DNA from: an uncultured Bacteroidota bacterium
GTDB lineage: Bacteria; Bacteroidota; Bacteroidia; B-17B0; Aurantibacillaceae
Reading direction: 5' to 3'
NCBI GenBank assembly: GCA_903834765.1
Contig: CAILKE010000004.1
Span: forward strand, 62,001 to 126,000
DNA length: 64,000 bases
This document shows, piece by piece, positions 1 through 9,350 of the stretch (positions within the stretch are counted from its first letter, which is position 1; each line of letters starts with the position of its first letter). Position numbers and translations under genes: made by a program. The notes beneath the pieces were generated by a model that did not search any database, was not told where the DNA came from, and saw only the letters and a program-made list of their open reading frames with translations.

Positions 1-1448
1 TTATAGCAATTGCGATTGGATGCTTCTTTTTAATACCCAATACGTATAGTTATATTACAGTTATTATTTTAGTACCAATACTGTTATTGGTTTTATTATC
101 ATTAGGGAAAGTACTTTCTGTTTTTCAATTAAAAGCCTATTCATTATCATTCAGTGTGGTTTGCACAGCTTTCTTGTTTTCATTAAATCAGCGATGGCTT
201 TATCGTTATTTACATCTTATTACGATACAATATTTTTCGGCAGAAAAAACAATTTATAAATACCTTAATTCTATTCAAAGATTTAAAAACGAACACCTTT
301 ACAAAATTGCGTTACCCTTTTCTGGAGAATGGAATGTAAGTCAGGGATATGATGGGAAAATTACACATTTAGGAGATTGGAGTAAGGCCTTAGACTTTGT
401 AATTGTTGATTCTAAATCTAATACGTATCGTGAGCCATCAAGTGCACGCGAAGGATTTACGAGAGAAAATTTTTATTGTTATAATAAAGAAATCTATGCA
501 CCTTATGATGGTTATGTTTATGATATCATTAATACTGTAGAAGAAAACGATGTTGGTGAAGTGAATACAGAACATAACTGGGGAAACACCATTATACTAA
601 ATCATTTGAATGGTTTGTTTTCACAGATCAGTCATGTTAAAAAAGATTCGTTTGGCGTTTTTATTGGACAATATATTACTAAAGGAACATATCTGGCAAC
701 ATGCGGAAACTCTGGTCGTTCGCCAGAACCACACATTCATTTTCAATTACAAACGATTCCTACTATTGGAGCTCAAACACTAGAGTATCCTATTTCATAT
801 TTCATTGAAAGAAATGGCACTGAAAAAACAATAAAAATCTCTGAGGTACCAAAAGAAGGGACTTTTATTAGTAATGTTCAAGTGAATGAATTATTAGTAG
901 TTGGTTTTTCTTTTTTACCTGGGCAAAAAATTTCATTTCAAAATGAAAGCTCAAGAGCTATAATTAATTGGGAGGTTTTCACAGATTCCTATAACAGAAA
1001 ATATATTTATTGTGAAGAAAGTAAATCCTATGCATATTTTGTAAATGATGGCGTGATGCTTTATTTTACAGACTATGAAGGGGATAGAAGTTCTTTGTTA
1101 TTTAATTTTTATTTAGCCTCGTATAGGCAGTTGCTTGGATACTACGAAAACATTTCAGTAACAGATAATATTCCTTTAATTCATTTCAATAATCCATTCA
1201 TTCAATTTTTTCAGGATTTTGTGGCACCTTTTTATGTGTTTACAAAAGCTAATTATACATCTACTTTTAGTTTTACGGATAATGTATATGCGCCTCAAAA
1301 AGTCATGATTAATGCTGAAGTAACAGCAAAATTCATCAATCATACATTCAAAAAAATCAATTTTGAACTTGAATTAAAAGACAATAAAATTCAACGGTTT
1401 ACGATTCATAACAAACATAAAACAGAAATATACCATATGGTATCTTAA
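1..1448 (+). CDS. Membrane protein with periplasmic M23 (LytM-type) peptidase domain, 5' end outside window
   Basis: The frame is open from the first bases (frame 3), so the N-terminus lies upstream; a TTG at 87 is not a convincing start because the codons before it encode continuous hydrophobic helix. About 70 residues of membrane segments are followed by an M23 domain: a His followed by an ALDF aspartate (zinc ligands), an LNHLNG stretch, and the EPHIHFQ HxH motif. About 200 residues of C-terminal domain follow. M23 enzymes are zinc endopeptidases acting on peptidoglycan cross-links. I recall urea transporter-M23 fusions in Bacteroidota, and the hydrophobic remnant would fit the end of such a transporter, but this is inference. 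Two TPR genes follow at 16 and 2 bp spacing, suggesting one operon. Confidence 0.75.
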   Translation, partial: IAIAIGCFFLIPNTYSYITVIILVPILLLVLLSLGKVLSVFQLKAYSLSFSVVCTAFLFSLNQRWLYRYLHLITIQYFSAEKTIYKYLNSIQRFKNEHLYKIALPFSGEWNVSQGYDGKITHLGDWSKALDFVIVDSKSNTYREPSSAREGFTRENFYCYNKEIYAPYDGYVYDIINTVEENDVGEVNTEHNWGNTIILNHLNGLFSQISHVKKDSFGVFIGQYITKGTYLATCGNSGRSPEPHIHFQLQTIPTIGAQTLEYPISYFIERNGTEKTIKISEVPKEGTFISNVQVNELLVVGFSFLPGQKISFQNESSRAIINWEVFTDSYNRKYIYCEESKSYAYFVNDGVMLYFTDYEGDRSSLLFNFYLASYRQLLGYYENISVTDNIPLIHFNNPFIQFFQDFVAPFYVFTKANYTSTFSFTDNVYAPQKVMINAEVTAKFINHTFKKINFELELKDNKIQRFTIHNKHKTEIYHMVS

Positions 1449-1464
1449 TCCTAAAACAATTATT

Positions 1465-2082
1465 ATGAAACTATTAAAAATCACAATCACTGCCTTATTA
1501 ACTTTCGCAACATTTAGTATGAGTGCGCAAGCGAACAAAGTATTATCAAATATTTTCAAGCAATCGTATGATTACGAAGCTACAAAAAATTATGAAGCTG
1601 CTATAAATACAATCAGTTCAGTGTATATTGAAACATCATATGAAATTAATATAAGATTAGGATGGTTAAATTATTTGTCAGGTAAATTCAAAGAATCTAT
1701 CAAATATTATCAAAAGGCAATTGAATTAATGCCTGCTGCTACTGAACCAAAATGGGGAATTATTTACCCATATACCAAGTTAGAAAACTGGATAGAAGTG
1801 GAAAAAAACTATGCGGCTGTTTTAAAAATTGATCCACAAAATTCTACAGCGAATTATAATTTAGGATTAATTTATTATTATCGTAAAGACTATATTTCTG
1901 CGAAAAAGTATTTTGATGTCTCTTTAAATTTATTTCCTTTTAATTACAACAATTTATTGATGAGCGCTTGGACAAACTATTTTTTAGGAAATAAAAATGA
2001 AGCATCAATATTGTTTAATAAAACATTATTGTTAAGTCCAAATGATAAATCCGCTTTAGAGGGATTAAGTTTAATTAAATAA
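1465..2082 (+). CDS. Exported TPR protein (205 aa)
   Basis: A signal peptide ends at about SMSAQA (residues 16-22). The rest is tetratricopeptide repeats, visible as NYEAAINTIS, KFKESIKYYQKAIELMP, IDPQNSTANYNLGLIYYYRKDYISAKKYF and a last GNKNEASILFNK unit. TPR proteins are protein-interaction scaffolds; this one should lie in the periplasm. It is clearly related along its length to the 198-aa TPR protein at 5705-6301 (shared RLGWL.YL, IDPxNS.ANY, IYY.RKDY, LFPF/LYPF.Y blocks). It sits 16 bp after the M23 gene and 2 bp before the next gene, so the three are probably co-transcribed. No enzymatic function is visible. Confidence 0.85.
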   Translation: MKLLKITITALLTFATFSMSAQANKVLSNIFKQSYDYEATKNYEAAINTISSVYIETSYEINIRLGWLNYLSGKFKESIKYYQKAIELMPAATEPKWGIIYPYTKLENWIEVEKNYAAVLKIDPQNSTANYNLGLIYYYRKDYISAKKYFDVSLNLFPFNYNNLLMSAWTNYFLGNKNEASILFNKTLLLSPNDKSALEGLSLIK

Positions 2083-2084
2083 AT

Positions 2085-3377
2085 ATGAAACGTAATATTC
2101 AATATTTTCTTGTTGTTATTCTTGTATTGCTTGCGATTAAAGGAGTTTCGCAAGATACCCTGACTTCGGAAAACGTAGAACAAAAAAGTTACCAATTATA
2201 CCTAGACAAAAATTGGCCTGAACTCATTAAGGTTTCTAATAAGGCGATAAAAAATGGGTATGATTATTTTTATTTGCAATTAAGAGTTGGCATCGCCTAT
2301 TATGAACAAAAAAATTATAGTATAGCTGAAGGTCATTTTCAAAAGGCTTTGTCTTTTAACGCGGACGACGAGTTGTCGTTAGAGTATTTATATTATTGTT
2401 ATCTATTTGTAGGCAGAAATGAAGAAGCAAGGTGGTTAAGTAAAAAATTTAGTGCTACTCTTGCTGAAAAAATAGGAACTGATAGACAATCTAAAATTGG
2501 TTTTATATTAATTGAAGCTGGATCAAAGATAACGGATAGTATTAGTTATTATAATAAAGGAAATCAAGGACTTCGAAACTATTATAAATCGCCAATTTAT
2601 TTTCAATTGGGACTCAATCATTATGTTAAAAATAAAGCATCTGTATTTCATGCATTAACGTATTTTAATCAAGAATCTTTTACTGGAAAAATTAGTCAGT
2701 TTCAGTACTTTTTAAAAACTGCTATTCCATTAAAAAAGAATTGGTTAATTTCTCCAACTATTCATTGGGTTAATAGTAAAAGCACTGTTCAGTCTTTAGG
2801 AACAGCAACCATGATAGTTGGTCCACCTCCACCTCCTGGGCATCAGCCCCAAATTAATACTACAAGTGTATTAACAAATAACTCAACTAGTTCTAATTAT
2901 TTTATAGGCTCGTTCAGCGTTCAAAAAATAGTAAAAAAATTAACTTTTGGATTAGGTATATCTGTTTCAAACATTAATAAGGTTAGTCAATACAATAACA
3001 ATGGATTTATTTCTTATTCTTTTTTAGGCAATAGTAAATTGATTTTAGGGTGCGGTGGGTATTTTCATTCAGAAGATAATTACTCATCCTCAAATTTTGC
3101 TATAGCTCCATTTATATACACGCAACCAAAGAATTGGCTCGCTTTAAAAATAAGTTATTTTAATAATACCAAAAAAAACATAGTTGAGGAAAATGGTTAT
3201 TTGGTTAATAATTCAGCTGATTTAACAACGTCTCGGTATTCGGTATTAGTTAATTTTACTATAAATAAACATCTATCTTTATATGGCTTATATCAATTAG
3301 AAAATAAATATGAGGAAATCCAAAAGTTTAATTACCGTTACAACGTTATTTTAGGGGGCATTAAAATTACTCCATAG
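2085..3377 (+). CDS. Exported protein with N-terminal TPR and probable C-terminal outer-membrane beta-barrel
   Basis: A signal peptide (MKRNIQYFLVVILVLLAIKG, cleavage near VSQ) is followed by roughly 100 residues with TPR units (YYEQKNYSIAEGHFQKALSF, then ADDELSLEYLYYCYLFVGRN). The C-terminal ~270 residues alternate hydrophobic and polar residues in strands rich in Tyr, Asn and Ser (for example SVFHALTYFNQESF, LISPTIHWVNSK, YSVLVNFTINKHLSLYGLYQ), typical of an outer-membrane barrel. A Pro-rich GPPPPPGH loop lies near residue 247. It is translated 2 bp after the TPR gene. The likely role is an outer-membrane partner of the upstream TPR and M23 proteins; this rests on context only. I do not recognise a named family. 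Confidence 0.75.
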   Translation: MKRNIQYFLVVILVLLAIKGVSQDTLTSENVEQKSYQLYLDKNWPELIKVSNKAIKNGYDYFYLQLRVGIAYYEQKNYSIAEGHFQKALSFNADDELSLEYLYYCYLFVGRNEEARWLSKKFSATLAEKIGTDRQSKIGFILIEAGSKITDSISYYNKGNQGLRNYYKSPIYFQLGLNHYVKNKASVFHALTYFNQESFTGKISQFQYFLKTAIPLKKNWLISPTIHWVNSKSTVQSLGTATMIVGPPPPPGHQPQINTTSVLTNNSTSSNYFIGSFSVQKIVKKLTFGLGISVSNINKVSQYNNNGFISYSFLGNSKLILGCGGYFHSEDNYSSSNFAIAPFIYTQPKNWLALKISYFNNTKKNIVEENGYLVNNSADLTTSRYSVLVNFTINKHLSLYGLYQLENKYEEIQKFNYRYNVILGGIKITP

Positions 3378-3515
3378 AATTATCATTAATCAAATGTAAT
3401 GCCTTCTAAATCATGTAGCTAAAAATACACCTATATATATATCTAATTTACCTCAATTATATTTGTAACAACCTTATTAAGTCCTAGTTTATTCAAAATA
3501 AAATTAATTACAAGA

Positions 3516-5699
3516 TTAAATGGTAAGAAGATGATCATTAAGTTCATCTATTGCTTGTTCGCATTGAGGTTTTATTTCGAAAAACAAAACAGTTATTTCA
3601 TCTATTTTTTCCTGGCTAATTGCTAAATCCTCTATTTTAGACAGTTTCGGTAGTATCAAATCTAATCCTATAAAGCCTACCGATGTCTTCATTTTATGAG
3701 AAATTGAACGAATGGCTAAAAAGTCTTTGCTCATCATCGCCTGCTCTAATTCATTAATTTCAATAGGATTTTGTTCTAAAAAAATTGCAACAATCTCTTT
3801 AATAAACGCCGTATTGCCTCTCGACAGAGAGTTTAAGTGGTTGGTATTAATTATTTTATAATTTTTTGATACAGGAATTGAACTATTTTTAGTCCCCAAG
3901 TGTGCTATTAAAACATCATATAAATCAACTTCTTTGAAAGGTTTTGGTAAATAACCATTCATCCCAAAACTCAAACATTTTTCTTTTTCGTGAGGCATAA
4001 TGTTCGCGGTCATAGCAATTATTGGCACAGGGTTTTTGAGTTCTTCACGTATTTTTTTGGAGGTGTTATACCCGTCTAGAATTGGCATTTGAATATCCAT
4101 TAACACTATATCATATTGTTTGTTTTTTAGTTTGTCAATTGCCTCTAATCCATTTTCCGCTAAGTCAACCTCTAATCCAAAATTAATAAGGTAAGTAGAT
4201 GCTAGTTTTTGATTTAATTTATGGTCCTCTACTAATAGAACATAAAGAGATTTTTCGGAAATAATTTTTAATGGAGTTGTTCCTTGTTCATGTATTGCAT
4301 TTTTATTTTCATACGAAATAGGATAATTCATTCTTACTGTAAATTCAGAACCAACTCCTTCTTTGCTTTTTAAATTAATATCTCCGTTTTGAATTTCCAC
4401 TAGTTGTTTAACAATAGCCAATCCTAAACCATTCCCTCCATATTTCCTAGTTGTTTCTGTATTTCCTTGATTGAAGCGCTCAAAAACACTTTCTAATTTA
4501 TCATTAGGAATTCCTATTCCTGTATCTTTCACTTTAAATACAAACTGAACAAGGTCATGCTCAATTGTTTTAATTTCGCACCTTAAAGTTACGCCACCTT
4601 GTGGTGTGAATTTTATAGCATTACTAATTAAGTTAATTAATATTTGTGCTAATCGAGTTGGATCACCAAAAACAAATTGAGGAGTTTTTTTATCTATATA
4701 TACATCAAACTTTATTTCTTTTTCTAAAGCTTTTGGAATAAACATAACTTTTAATGAATCTAATACCTCTAGCATATTAAAGGAAATTTTTTCGATGTTT
4801 AATTTACCTGCTTCTATTTTAGAAAAATCTAATATATCATTTACGATATTTAAGAGGTTAGATCCACTTGCTTTCACAGCCATTAAGTATTCTAATTGTG
4901 TTTTATCTAATTGAGTTTTTTGTAATAAATCCGAAAACCCTAATATGGAATTCATGGGTGTGCGAATTTCATGACTCATATTTGCCATGAATTGCTCTTT
5001 CGCAAGAGCATTTTCATCTGCTTGTTTTTTAGCGATTCTTAATTCATCTTCTAATTTGTTTCTTGTATTGATATCGGTTATTAAAATAACAACTGCTGCT
5101 ATGGCAGTTAAAATAGCCAGCGAAATTTCAAGGTAACTCCAACTTTTAGAAGTATCTACATATTCTATGCTGTTATCTAAAAGTGTTTTGGTTGTTTTAC
5201 TTAAACTATCATTGATTTCATCAATCGTATTTGTGATTTCAGTAAGTGTATTGATTCCTGCATCTTGCAGATTATTATTTCCGCCGGGTATCCCAATTGT
5301 ATTAATAGTTCCATTCAAACTTTTGCCTTCCATTAATTTTTTATAAGTCAATTCTTTTAATTTATAGAAGGCCTCTTCTTCAGGTTTCCCTGAAAAATAT
5401 TTTTCCATACTTTTTAAATATGTTTTTGTTTCACTTTCTTTTAATTTATATGCTTCTAAAAACTTAGCGTCGCCAGTTACCATATAACCTCTTTGTTTGT
5501 TTTCTAAAACAGTAACATTACTTTTAAAAGACTTCATTAATTCTGAAATACGATAAGCGCTGTAAAGTGCGGTATTGTTTTTAGACATTCGAGAAATATA
5601 GTAATTAGCGCTAAATGCAATAAATAATACTAAACAAATACTAATCAGAGAACTGACGATGATAATTGATTTAGTGTATTTTTTTATTTTTCCTTTCAT
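3516..5699 (-). CDS. Hybrid sensor histidine kinase (CHASE3-like sensor, HisKA, HATPase, REC, HPt)
   Basis: 727 residues with a complete internal phosphorelay. TM1 is about residues 12-33 and TM2 about 190-208. The periplasmic part between them resembles CHASE3 (RGYMVTGDAKFLEAY). HisKA has H243 in MSHEIRTP. The ATPase domain has N360 (NLISNAIKFT), the G1 box DTGIGIP and the G2 box GGNGLGLAI. The receiver has D535 (LMDIQMP) and K586 (LPKPF). The HPt domain has H668 (SISHKMKT). All key residues are intact. It starts 5 bp after the TPR gene upstream, so the two form an operon and the TPR protein may feed into sensing. No DNA-binding response regulator lies nearby, so the final phospho-acceptor is probably encoded elsewhere. 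Confidence 0.95.
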   Translation of the reverse strand: MKGKIKKYTKSIIIVSSLISICLVLFIAFSANYYISRMSKNNTALYSAYRISELMKSFKSNVTVLENKQRGYMVTGDAKFLEAYKLKESETKTYLKSMEKYFSGKPEEEAFYKLKELTYKKLMEGKSLNGTINTIGIPGGNNNLQDAGINTLTEITNTIDEINDSLSKTTKTLLDNSIEYVDTSKSWSYLEISLAILTAIAAVVILITDINTRNKLEDELRIAKKQADENALAKEQFMANMSHEIRTPMNSILGFSDLLQKTQLDKTQLEYLMAVKASGSNLLNIVNDILDFSKIEAGKLNIEKISFNMLEVLDSLKVMFIPKALEKEIKFDVYIDKKTPQFVFGDPTRLAQILINLISNAIKFTPQGGVTLRCEIKTIEHDLVQFVFKVKDTGIGIPNDKLESVFERFNQGNTETTRKYGGNGLGLAIVKQLVEIQNGDINLKSKEGVGSEFTVRMNYPISYENKNAIHEQGTTPLKIISEKSLYVLLVEDHKLNQKLASTYLINFGLEVDLAENGLEAIDKLKNKQYDIVLMDIQMPILDGYNTSKKIREELKNPVPIIAMTANIMPHEKEKCLSFGMNGYLPKPFKEVDLYDVLIAHLGTKNSSIPVSKNYKIINTNHLNSLSRGNTAFIKEIVAIFLEQNPIEINELEQAMMSKDFLAIRSISHKMKTSVGFIGLDLILPKLSKIEDLAISQEKIDEITVLFFEIKPQCEQAIDELNDHLLTI

Positions 5700-5704
5700 G
5701 AAGG

Positions 5705-6301
5705 TTATAGCTTTTTAATAGCAGCTTTTGCTTCTTCTGATTGAGTATTATACTCTAAAGCTTTAATGAAATATTTTTTAGCATCGGCATTTTTTGCTTG
5801 AGCCATTAAAATTTTACCCGTTAATAAATTACTGTCATAATCAAAGGGGTATAATTTCAAAACTTTAGCAACATATTGTGCAGCATTAGCATAATCTTTA
5901 CGCGCATAATAAATACTAGCGAGACGATAATTTGCAATCGAATTATTAGGGTCTAATTTTATGATTTCTAAATACACCGATAAAACATTGTTCCAATTTC
6001 CTAATGTTGATAAAGGCAGCACTAACCCAAACCTAGCCTCTATAGAGGCAGGTTCCCAAGCAATAGCTTTTCTGTAGTATTGTTCTGATTTGATGTAATC
6101 TTTACTTAAATAATAAAGCCAACCCAGCCTTAAATCAATTTGATATGATTCTAAATGGGCCTCTGTTAAAGCAGAAATTGCTTTGCCATATTGTGTTTCA
6201 TATTCGAACGAATAACTTTTAGCAAAAGCTGATTCGGATGCTTGTTGTGCTTTTGAAGAAAAACAATATAGTGCTAAAGCTAGGATGATGACGTATTTCA
6301 T
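5705..6301 (-). CDS. Exported TPR protein (198 aa), paralogue of the TPR protein at 1465
   Basis: The signal peptide MKYVIILALALYCFSSKAQ is followed by four or so TPR units (YGKAISALTEAH, YIKSEQYYRKAIAWEP, IKLDPNNSIANYRLASIYYARKDYANAAQYV, AKKYFIKALEYN). It shares length, repeat order and signature blocks with the TPR protein at 1465-2082, on the opposite strand in a different operon, so the two arose by duplication. The histidine kinase gene follows 5 bp after its stop. It should act in the periplasm as a binding scaffold; a role as ligand-binding partner of the kinase is inference from the operon. Confidence 0.85.
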   Translation of the reverse strand: MKYVIILALALYCFSSKAQQASESAFAKSYSFEYETQYGKAISALTEAHLESYQIDLRLGWLYYLSKDYIKSEQYYRKAIAWEPASIEARFGLVLPLSTLGNWNNVLSVYLEIIKLDPNNSIANYRLASIYYARKDYANAAQYVAKVLKLYPFDYDSNLLTGKILMAQAKNADAKKYFIKALEYNTQSEEAKAAIKKL

Positions 6302-6334
6302 AATTTGTTTATTTGATGTTTTTAGTCTTAATGC

Positions 6335-6410
6335 TTTTTGTAGGTTAAAGTTACACTTTTGTGAAGTATCAAATACAATCTTAGGTAAACTCTAATTTTT
6401 TGTAGGTTAA
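6335..6410. repeat. Two direct copies of TTTTTGTAGGTTAA upstream of the TPR-kinase operon
   Basis: The 14-mer TTTTTGTAGGTTAA occurs at 6335-6348 and again at 6397-6410, in the gap between rsmA and the TPR gene at 5705. A close relative (TTTTTGTAGGTTTAA) covers the -33 element upstream of the OmpA-family gene at 12083-12097. It may be a promoter-associated or regulator site, or simply chance in AT-rich DNA. Confidence 0.45.
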
Positions 6411-6411
6411 T

Positions 6412-7188
6412 TTATTTTTTGATGGCCGCTTCAATCGAATTAGTAAGTTCTACAAATTGCTCAATAGACAATTGTTCAGCGCGTTTGTCAAGATAGATAG
6501 AATCAACTAATGCATTTCCACTTAATACTTTAACCGAGTTTCGAACTGTTTTTCGGCGCTGATTAAACGATGCCTTTACAACTTTAAAAAATAAATCTTC
6601 ATTACAATTCAATTTATCTGTTGTGTTTCTTGTTAAACGAATAACTGCCGATTTTACCTTTGGCGGCGGATTAAATACATGTTCGCTTACTGTAAATAAA
6701 TACTCTATTTTATAGAAGGCCTGCAACAATACACTTAAGATGCCATAAGCCTTTGATCCTGGTTTTTCAGCTATTCGCACTGCTACTTCTTTTTGGAACA
6801 TACCTACTAATGCAGAAACATCTGCACGATGTTCTAATACCTTAAACATAATTTGTGTAGAAATATTATACGGAAAATTCCCTATAACCTTAAAATTACC
6901 TTTTGATGCAAAGGGAGTTAAATCGGCTTCTAAAAAATCCTGAAAATGAATTTTGTGAGCGTGTTGCGGGTATTTTTCTTTTAATAAATAAATCGACTCT
7001 ATATCAATATCAAACGCCGTGAAGTTTTCTTTTTCAATAAGGTATTGTGTTAAAACACCCGTTCCAGGACCAATTTCAAGGATCGTTAATTCATCTTGAG
7101 GCAAGGCGTTAACAATTTTTTGTGCAATATTCAAATCAACTAAAAAATGTTGTCCTAAATGTTTTTTTGCTTTTACAGGTGATGCCAC
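6412..7188 (-). CDS. rsmA: 16S rRNA (adenine1518-N6/adenine1519-N6)-dimethyltransferase
   Basis: 258 residues, the usual length for RsmA/KsgA. It dimethylates two adjacent adenosines in the 3' hairpin of 16S rRNA late in 30S assembly, using SAM. Visible motifs are the N-terminal KKHLGQHFLVD, the SAM-binding EIGPGTGVLT (about residues 38-47), the catalytic NFPYN motif (family NxPY) and a basic C-terminal region with FNQRRKTVRNS. The start is the ATG at 7186-7188. It lies 76 bp after the DUF4286 gene on the same strand; DUF4286 next to rsmA is a familiar Bacteroidota arrangement. Loss of this enzyme is known to give kasugamycin resistance in other bacteria; here all motifs are intact. Confidence 0.97.
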   Translation of the reverse strand: MASPVKAKKHLGQHFLVDLNIAQKIVNALPQDELTILEIGPGTGVLTQYLIEKENFTAFDIDIESIYLLKEKYPQHAHKIHFQDFLEADLTPFASKGNFKVIGNFPYNISTQIMFKVLEHRADVSALVGMFQKEVAVRIAEKPGSKAYGILSVLLQAFYKIEYLFTVSEHVFNPPPKVKSAVIRLTRNTTDKLNCNEDLFFKVVKASFNQRRKTVRNSVKVLSGNALVDSIYLDKRAEQLSIEQFVELTNSIEAAIKK

Positions 7189-7264
7189 TTTTTAGTTTTT
7201 AGTAATTAGATTACAATGAATGAGTAGGTTGAATTGTGATTTAGAAACATGGTTAGCTATCGTA

Positions 7265-7564
7265 TTAAATTATCTCTAATAACGTTCTAAAAGCGGCGTA
7301 TTTTCCATCATACAAGGCTTTCATATCGGCTTGTAAACGAGGCGCTTCTAGTTTTTGATAAGCTTCTATGTCTTCCATCTTATTAAACATATATTGAGTA
7401 GAAAACGTAGCGCCTTCATCATCTACAAATAATACCTTACACATTTTATAATCTGTAAAATAACCTGTTTCCATCACCATTGGTATGTGAACGGTTTTCA
7501 TCCAATTGTGCCATTCATCGGCAAGGGTTTTGTCTATGCTTACAGTTACGTTGTATATATACAT
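7265..7564 (-). CDS. DUF4286 family protein
   Basis: A 99-residue cytoplasmic protein beginning MYIYNVTVSIDKTLADEWH, with the family's conserved W...HIPMVM.TG.F core and a C-terminal YKAL-like helix. DUF4286 proteins resemble small ferredoxin-like alpha/beta dimers; their function is not known. It starts 3 bp after the DUF4139 gene and is followed by rsmA, so translational coupling with the upstream gene is likely. There is no signal peptide, membrane segment or catalytic motif. Confidence 0.9.
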   Translation of the reverse strand: MYIYNVTVSIDKTLADEWHNWMKTVHIPMVMETGYFTDYKMCKVLFVDDEGATFSTQYMFNKMEDIEAYQKLEAPRLQADMKALYDGKYAAFRTLLEII

Positions 7565-7567
7565 AAT

Positions 7568-9286
7568 TTAAAAAGAGGGTGCTGAAATGGTTCTGTATTT
7601 TTTTAATTGTAATGATTTGTTTCGCGGATATTTAATAGAGTAGGATAAGTTAATTTTTTTGGCCTCGCCTGGTTCAATCGTTAATTTCCATTTAATTTTT
7701 CCTGTCAATGGATTTAATTCTCCCTTTGATAATTCGATGTTTTCTACTGTAATATCACTACTTTGAGAAACAGGTACCTGGTCTTCCACATCAATTGTAA
7801 TAGCAGATTTACGATTATTTTTTACAACGATTTCATAGCTGTAAGTTGATTTTTTATTGTTGCCAATTACTTTCTCGGTATTAAAATCTTTTAACTGTGA
7901 TCGTGACACCATGATTTTATTATCTCTTCCAACCGAAAGATCTAAGGTATCATTGGTACTTTTTGTATTGATATATGATTGGCCAACGTAAGTGCCTCCC
8001 AAATATACGTTAGCAGGTCCTGTTATTAATTCTAATTCTTCCCAACCCGAAATACGCGCTAACATAAACGCACTTTTATCTGCTTTTGGAATACTAAAAT
8101 ATTTGTAGCTCGCGGGTAGGTTATAGGTTGTTACATCAATGATATAGGGCTTTGCATCAGACGGAATTGTATATTCTGTTTTAATATCGAACTCTGCACT
8201 TAGATCAGATATTTCTATTTCTTCTAAGGCTACTTTTTGTTCTTGCGCTTTGTATTCGAGCTTCTTAGCATCAATTTTCGGAATAGAGTTTTGGTTTGCA
8301 AATTCCCCATCTTGATAATAGCCTTCGTTATTAGTTCGAGCGCCTCTTGTATTTAGTAAATTTTGTTGTGATAAGCTTGATTGAGCGAATTTTCCTTTAG
8401 CATTATTGTTTGCATAGTCTAATGTGCTAAAATTTAAGTACCAGTCATCAAGTTCAGGCTTAGATGCATTCTTCATTGGATCGCCAGTTGATAATTTAAT
8501 CTTGATGTTTTTCCAATCAACGTCTGTGTTATTATAAACCTTTGCGCGATATTTTAAAGTAATCGGTTTATTAACATCTTCAGTAACAATATCATAACTG
8601 GGCGCCCAACCTGCATCAGATACTAAATATTTTAAATCTAATGTAATAATTTGTTTGATGGCAGAGGCTACAAGTACCGTTATTTCAGCTGTTGGGCCCT
8701 TAGGCGCACCATTGATTTCAATTAACTGACTATTAAGTTTATTAATAGATTCATTATAACTGTTTATTTTTTTATCTATTTTATAGATTTCACTATTGAT
8801 TTCTTTGATGCGACTTCTATAAAAATCAGCTGCTAATTTTAATTCTACTATAGAAACGCCTTTATCCTGTCCGCCAATTGATTGATTTTTAGACAACATT
8901 GTTTTTTCTGTTTGATAGGCTTCTTTGTCATTTTGAAGGATAGTTGTGTTCTCATGTAATAAATTAATGGAGTCTCTAATTGCCTTTGTTTTTGGTGAAT
9001 TCTGAATAGCATCTATGTAATTTAATTTATCGGTAACCGATAAAATATTAACATCACCACTAGCAGTAACTTGTATGCTTTTAGAAAGGACTTTAGAGGA
9101 AATGCCATTAAAGGTAATTTGTGTTCGTCCTGCATTTAAAGCGATTTCTTTTTTCTGATATAATTCAGCGCCATCTAAATAAATAACCGCCGATTGAACA
9201 ATAGGTGTTACTTGAATGGTTTGTTCTTGAGCGAAAGACGATTGAATGAAAAATAATAGACAGAGTGTTGAGAGGATTTTTTTCAT
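7568..9286 (-). CDS. MuiA-like DUF4139 domain exported protein
   Basis: 572 residues. A signal peptide (cleavage after QSSFA, residue ~19) is followed by a DUF4140-type N-terminal domain (AVIYLDGAELYQKKEI..GRTQITFNGIS), a coiled-coil hairpin of about residues 95-190, and a long beta-rich DUF4139 domain containing the typical YLVSDAGWAPSYDI motif. The family is annotated from a Streptomyces protein called mucoidy inhibitor A, but its biochemical role is unknown. The middle (about 290-360) is low-complexity and Gln/Asn-rich. It lies 64 bp downstream of the TPR gene at 9351 and 3 bp upstream of the DUF4286 gene. Confidence 0.9.
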   Translation of the reverse strand: MKKILSTLCLLFFIQSSFAQEQTIQVTPIVQSAVIYLDGAELYQKKEIALNAGRTQITFNGISSKVLSKSIQVTASGDVNILSVTDKLNYIDAIQNSPKTKAIRDSINLLHENTTILQNDKEAYQTEKTMLSKNQSIGGQDKGVSIVELKLAADFYRSRIKEINSEIYKIDKKINSYNESINKLNSQLIEINGAPKGPTAEITVLVASAIKQIITLDLKYLVSDAGWAPSYDIVTEDVNKPITLKYRAKVYNNTDVDWKNIKIKLSTGDPMKNASKPELDDWYLNFSTLDYANNNAKGKFAQSSLSQQNLLNTRGARTNNEGYYQDGEFANQNSIPKIDAKKLEYKAQEQKVALEEIEISDLSAEFDIKTEYTIPSDAKPYIIDVTTYNLPASYKYFSIPKADKSAFMLARISGWEELELITGPANVYLGGTYVGQSYINTKSTNDTLDLSVGRDNKIMVSRSQLKDFNTEKVIGNNKKSTYSYEIVVKNNRKSAITIDVEDQVPVSQSSDITVENIELSKGELNPLTGKIKWKLTIEPGEAKKINLSYSIKYPRNKSLQLKKYRTISAPSF

Positions 9287-9350
9287 CGTTTATTTTGTTT
9301 TAAGTTGTAGATTATTTCTATATTTTCAAATTAGTTCAAGATCTAATTAT

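Noticed and set aside
2818-2850. Pro-rich GPPPPPGH stretch as a possible SH3-like or secretion motif
   Set aside because: It is a single short loop in a predicted barrel protein, with no partner domain in the window.
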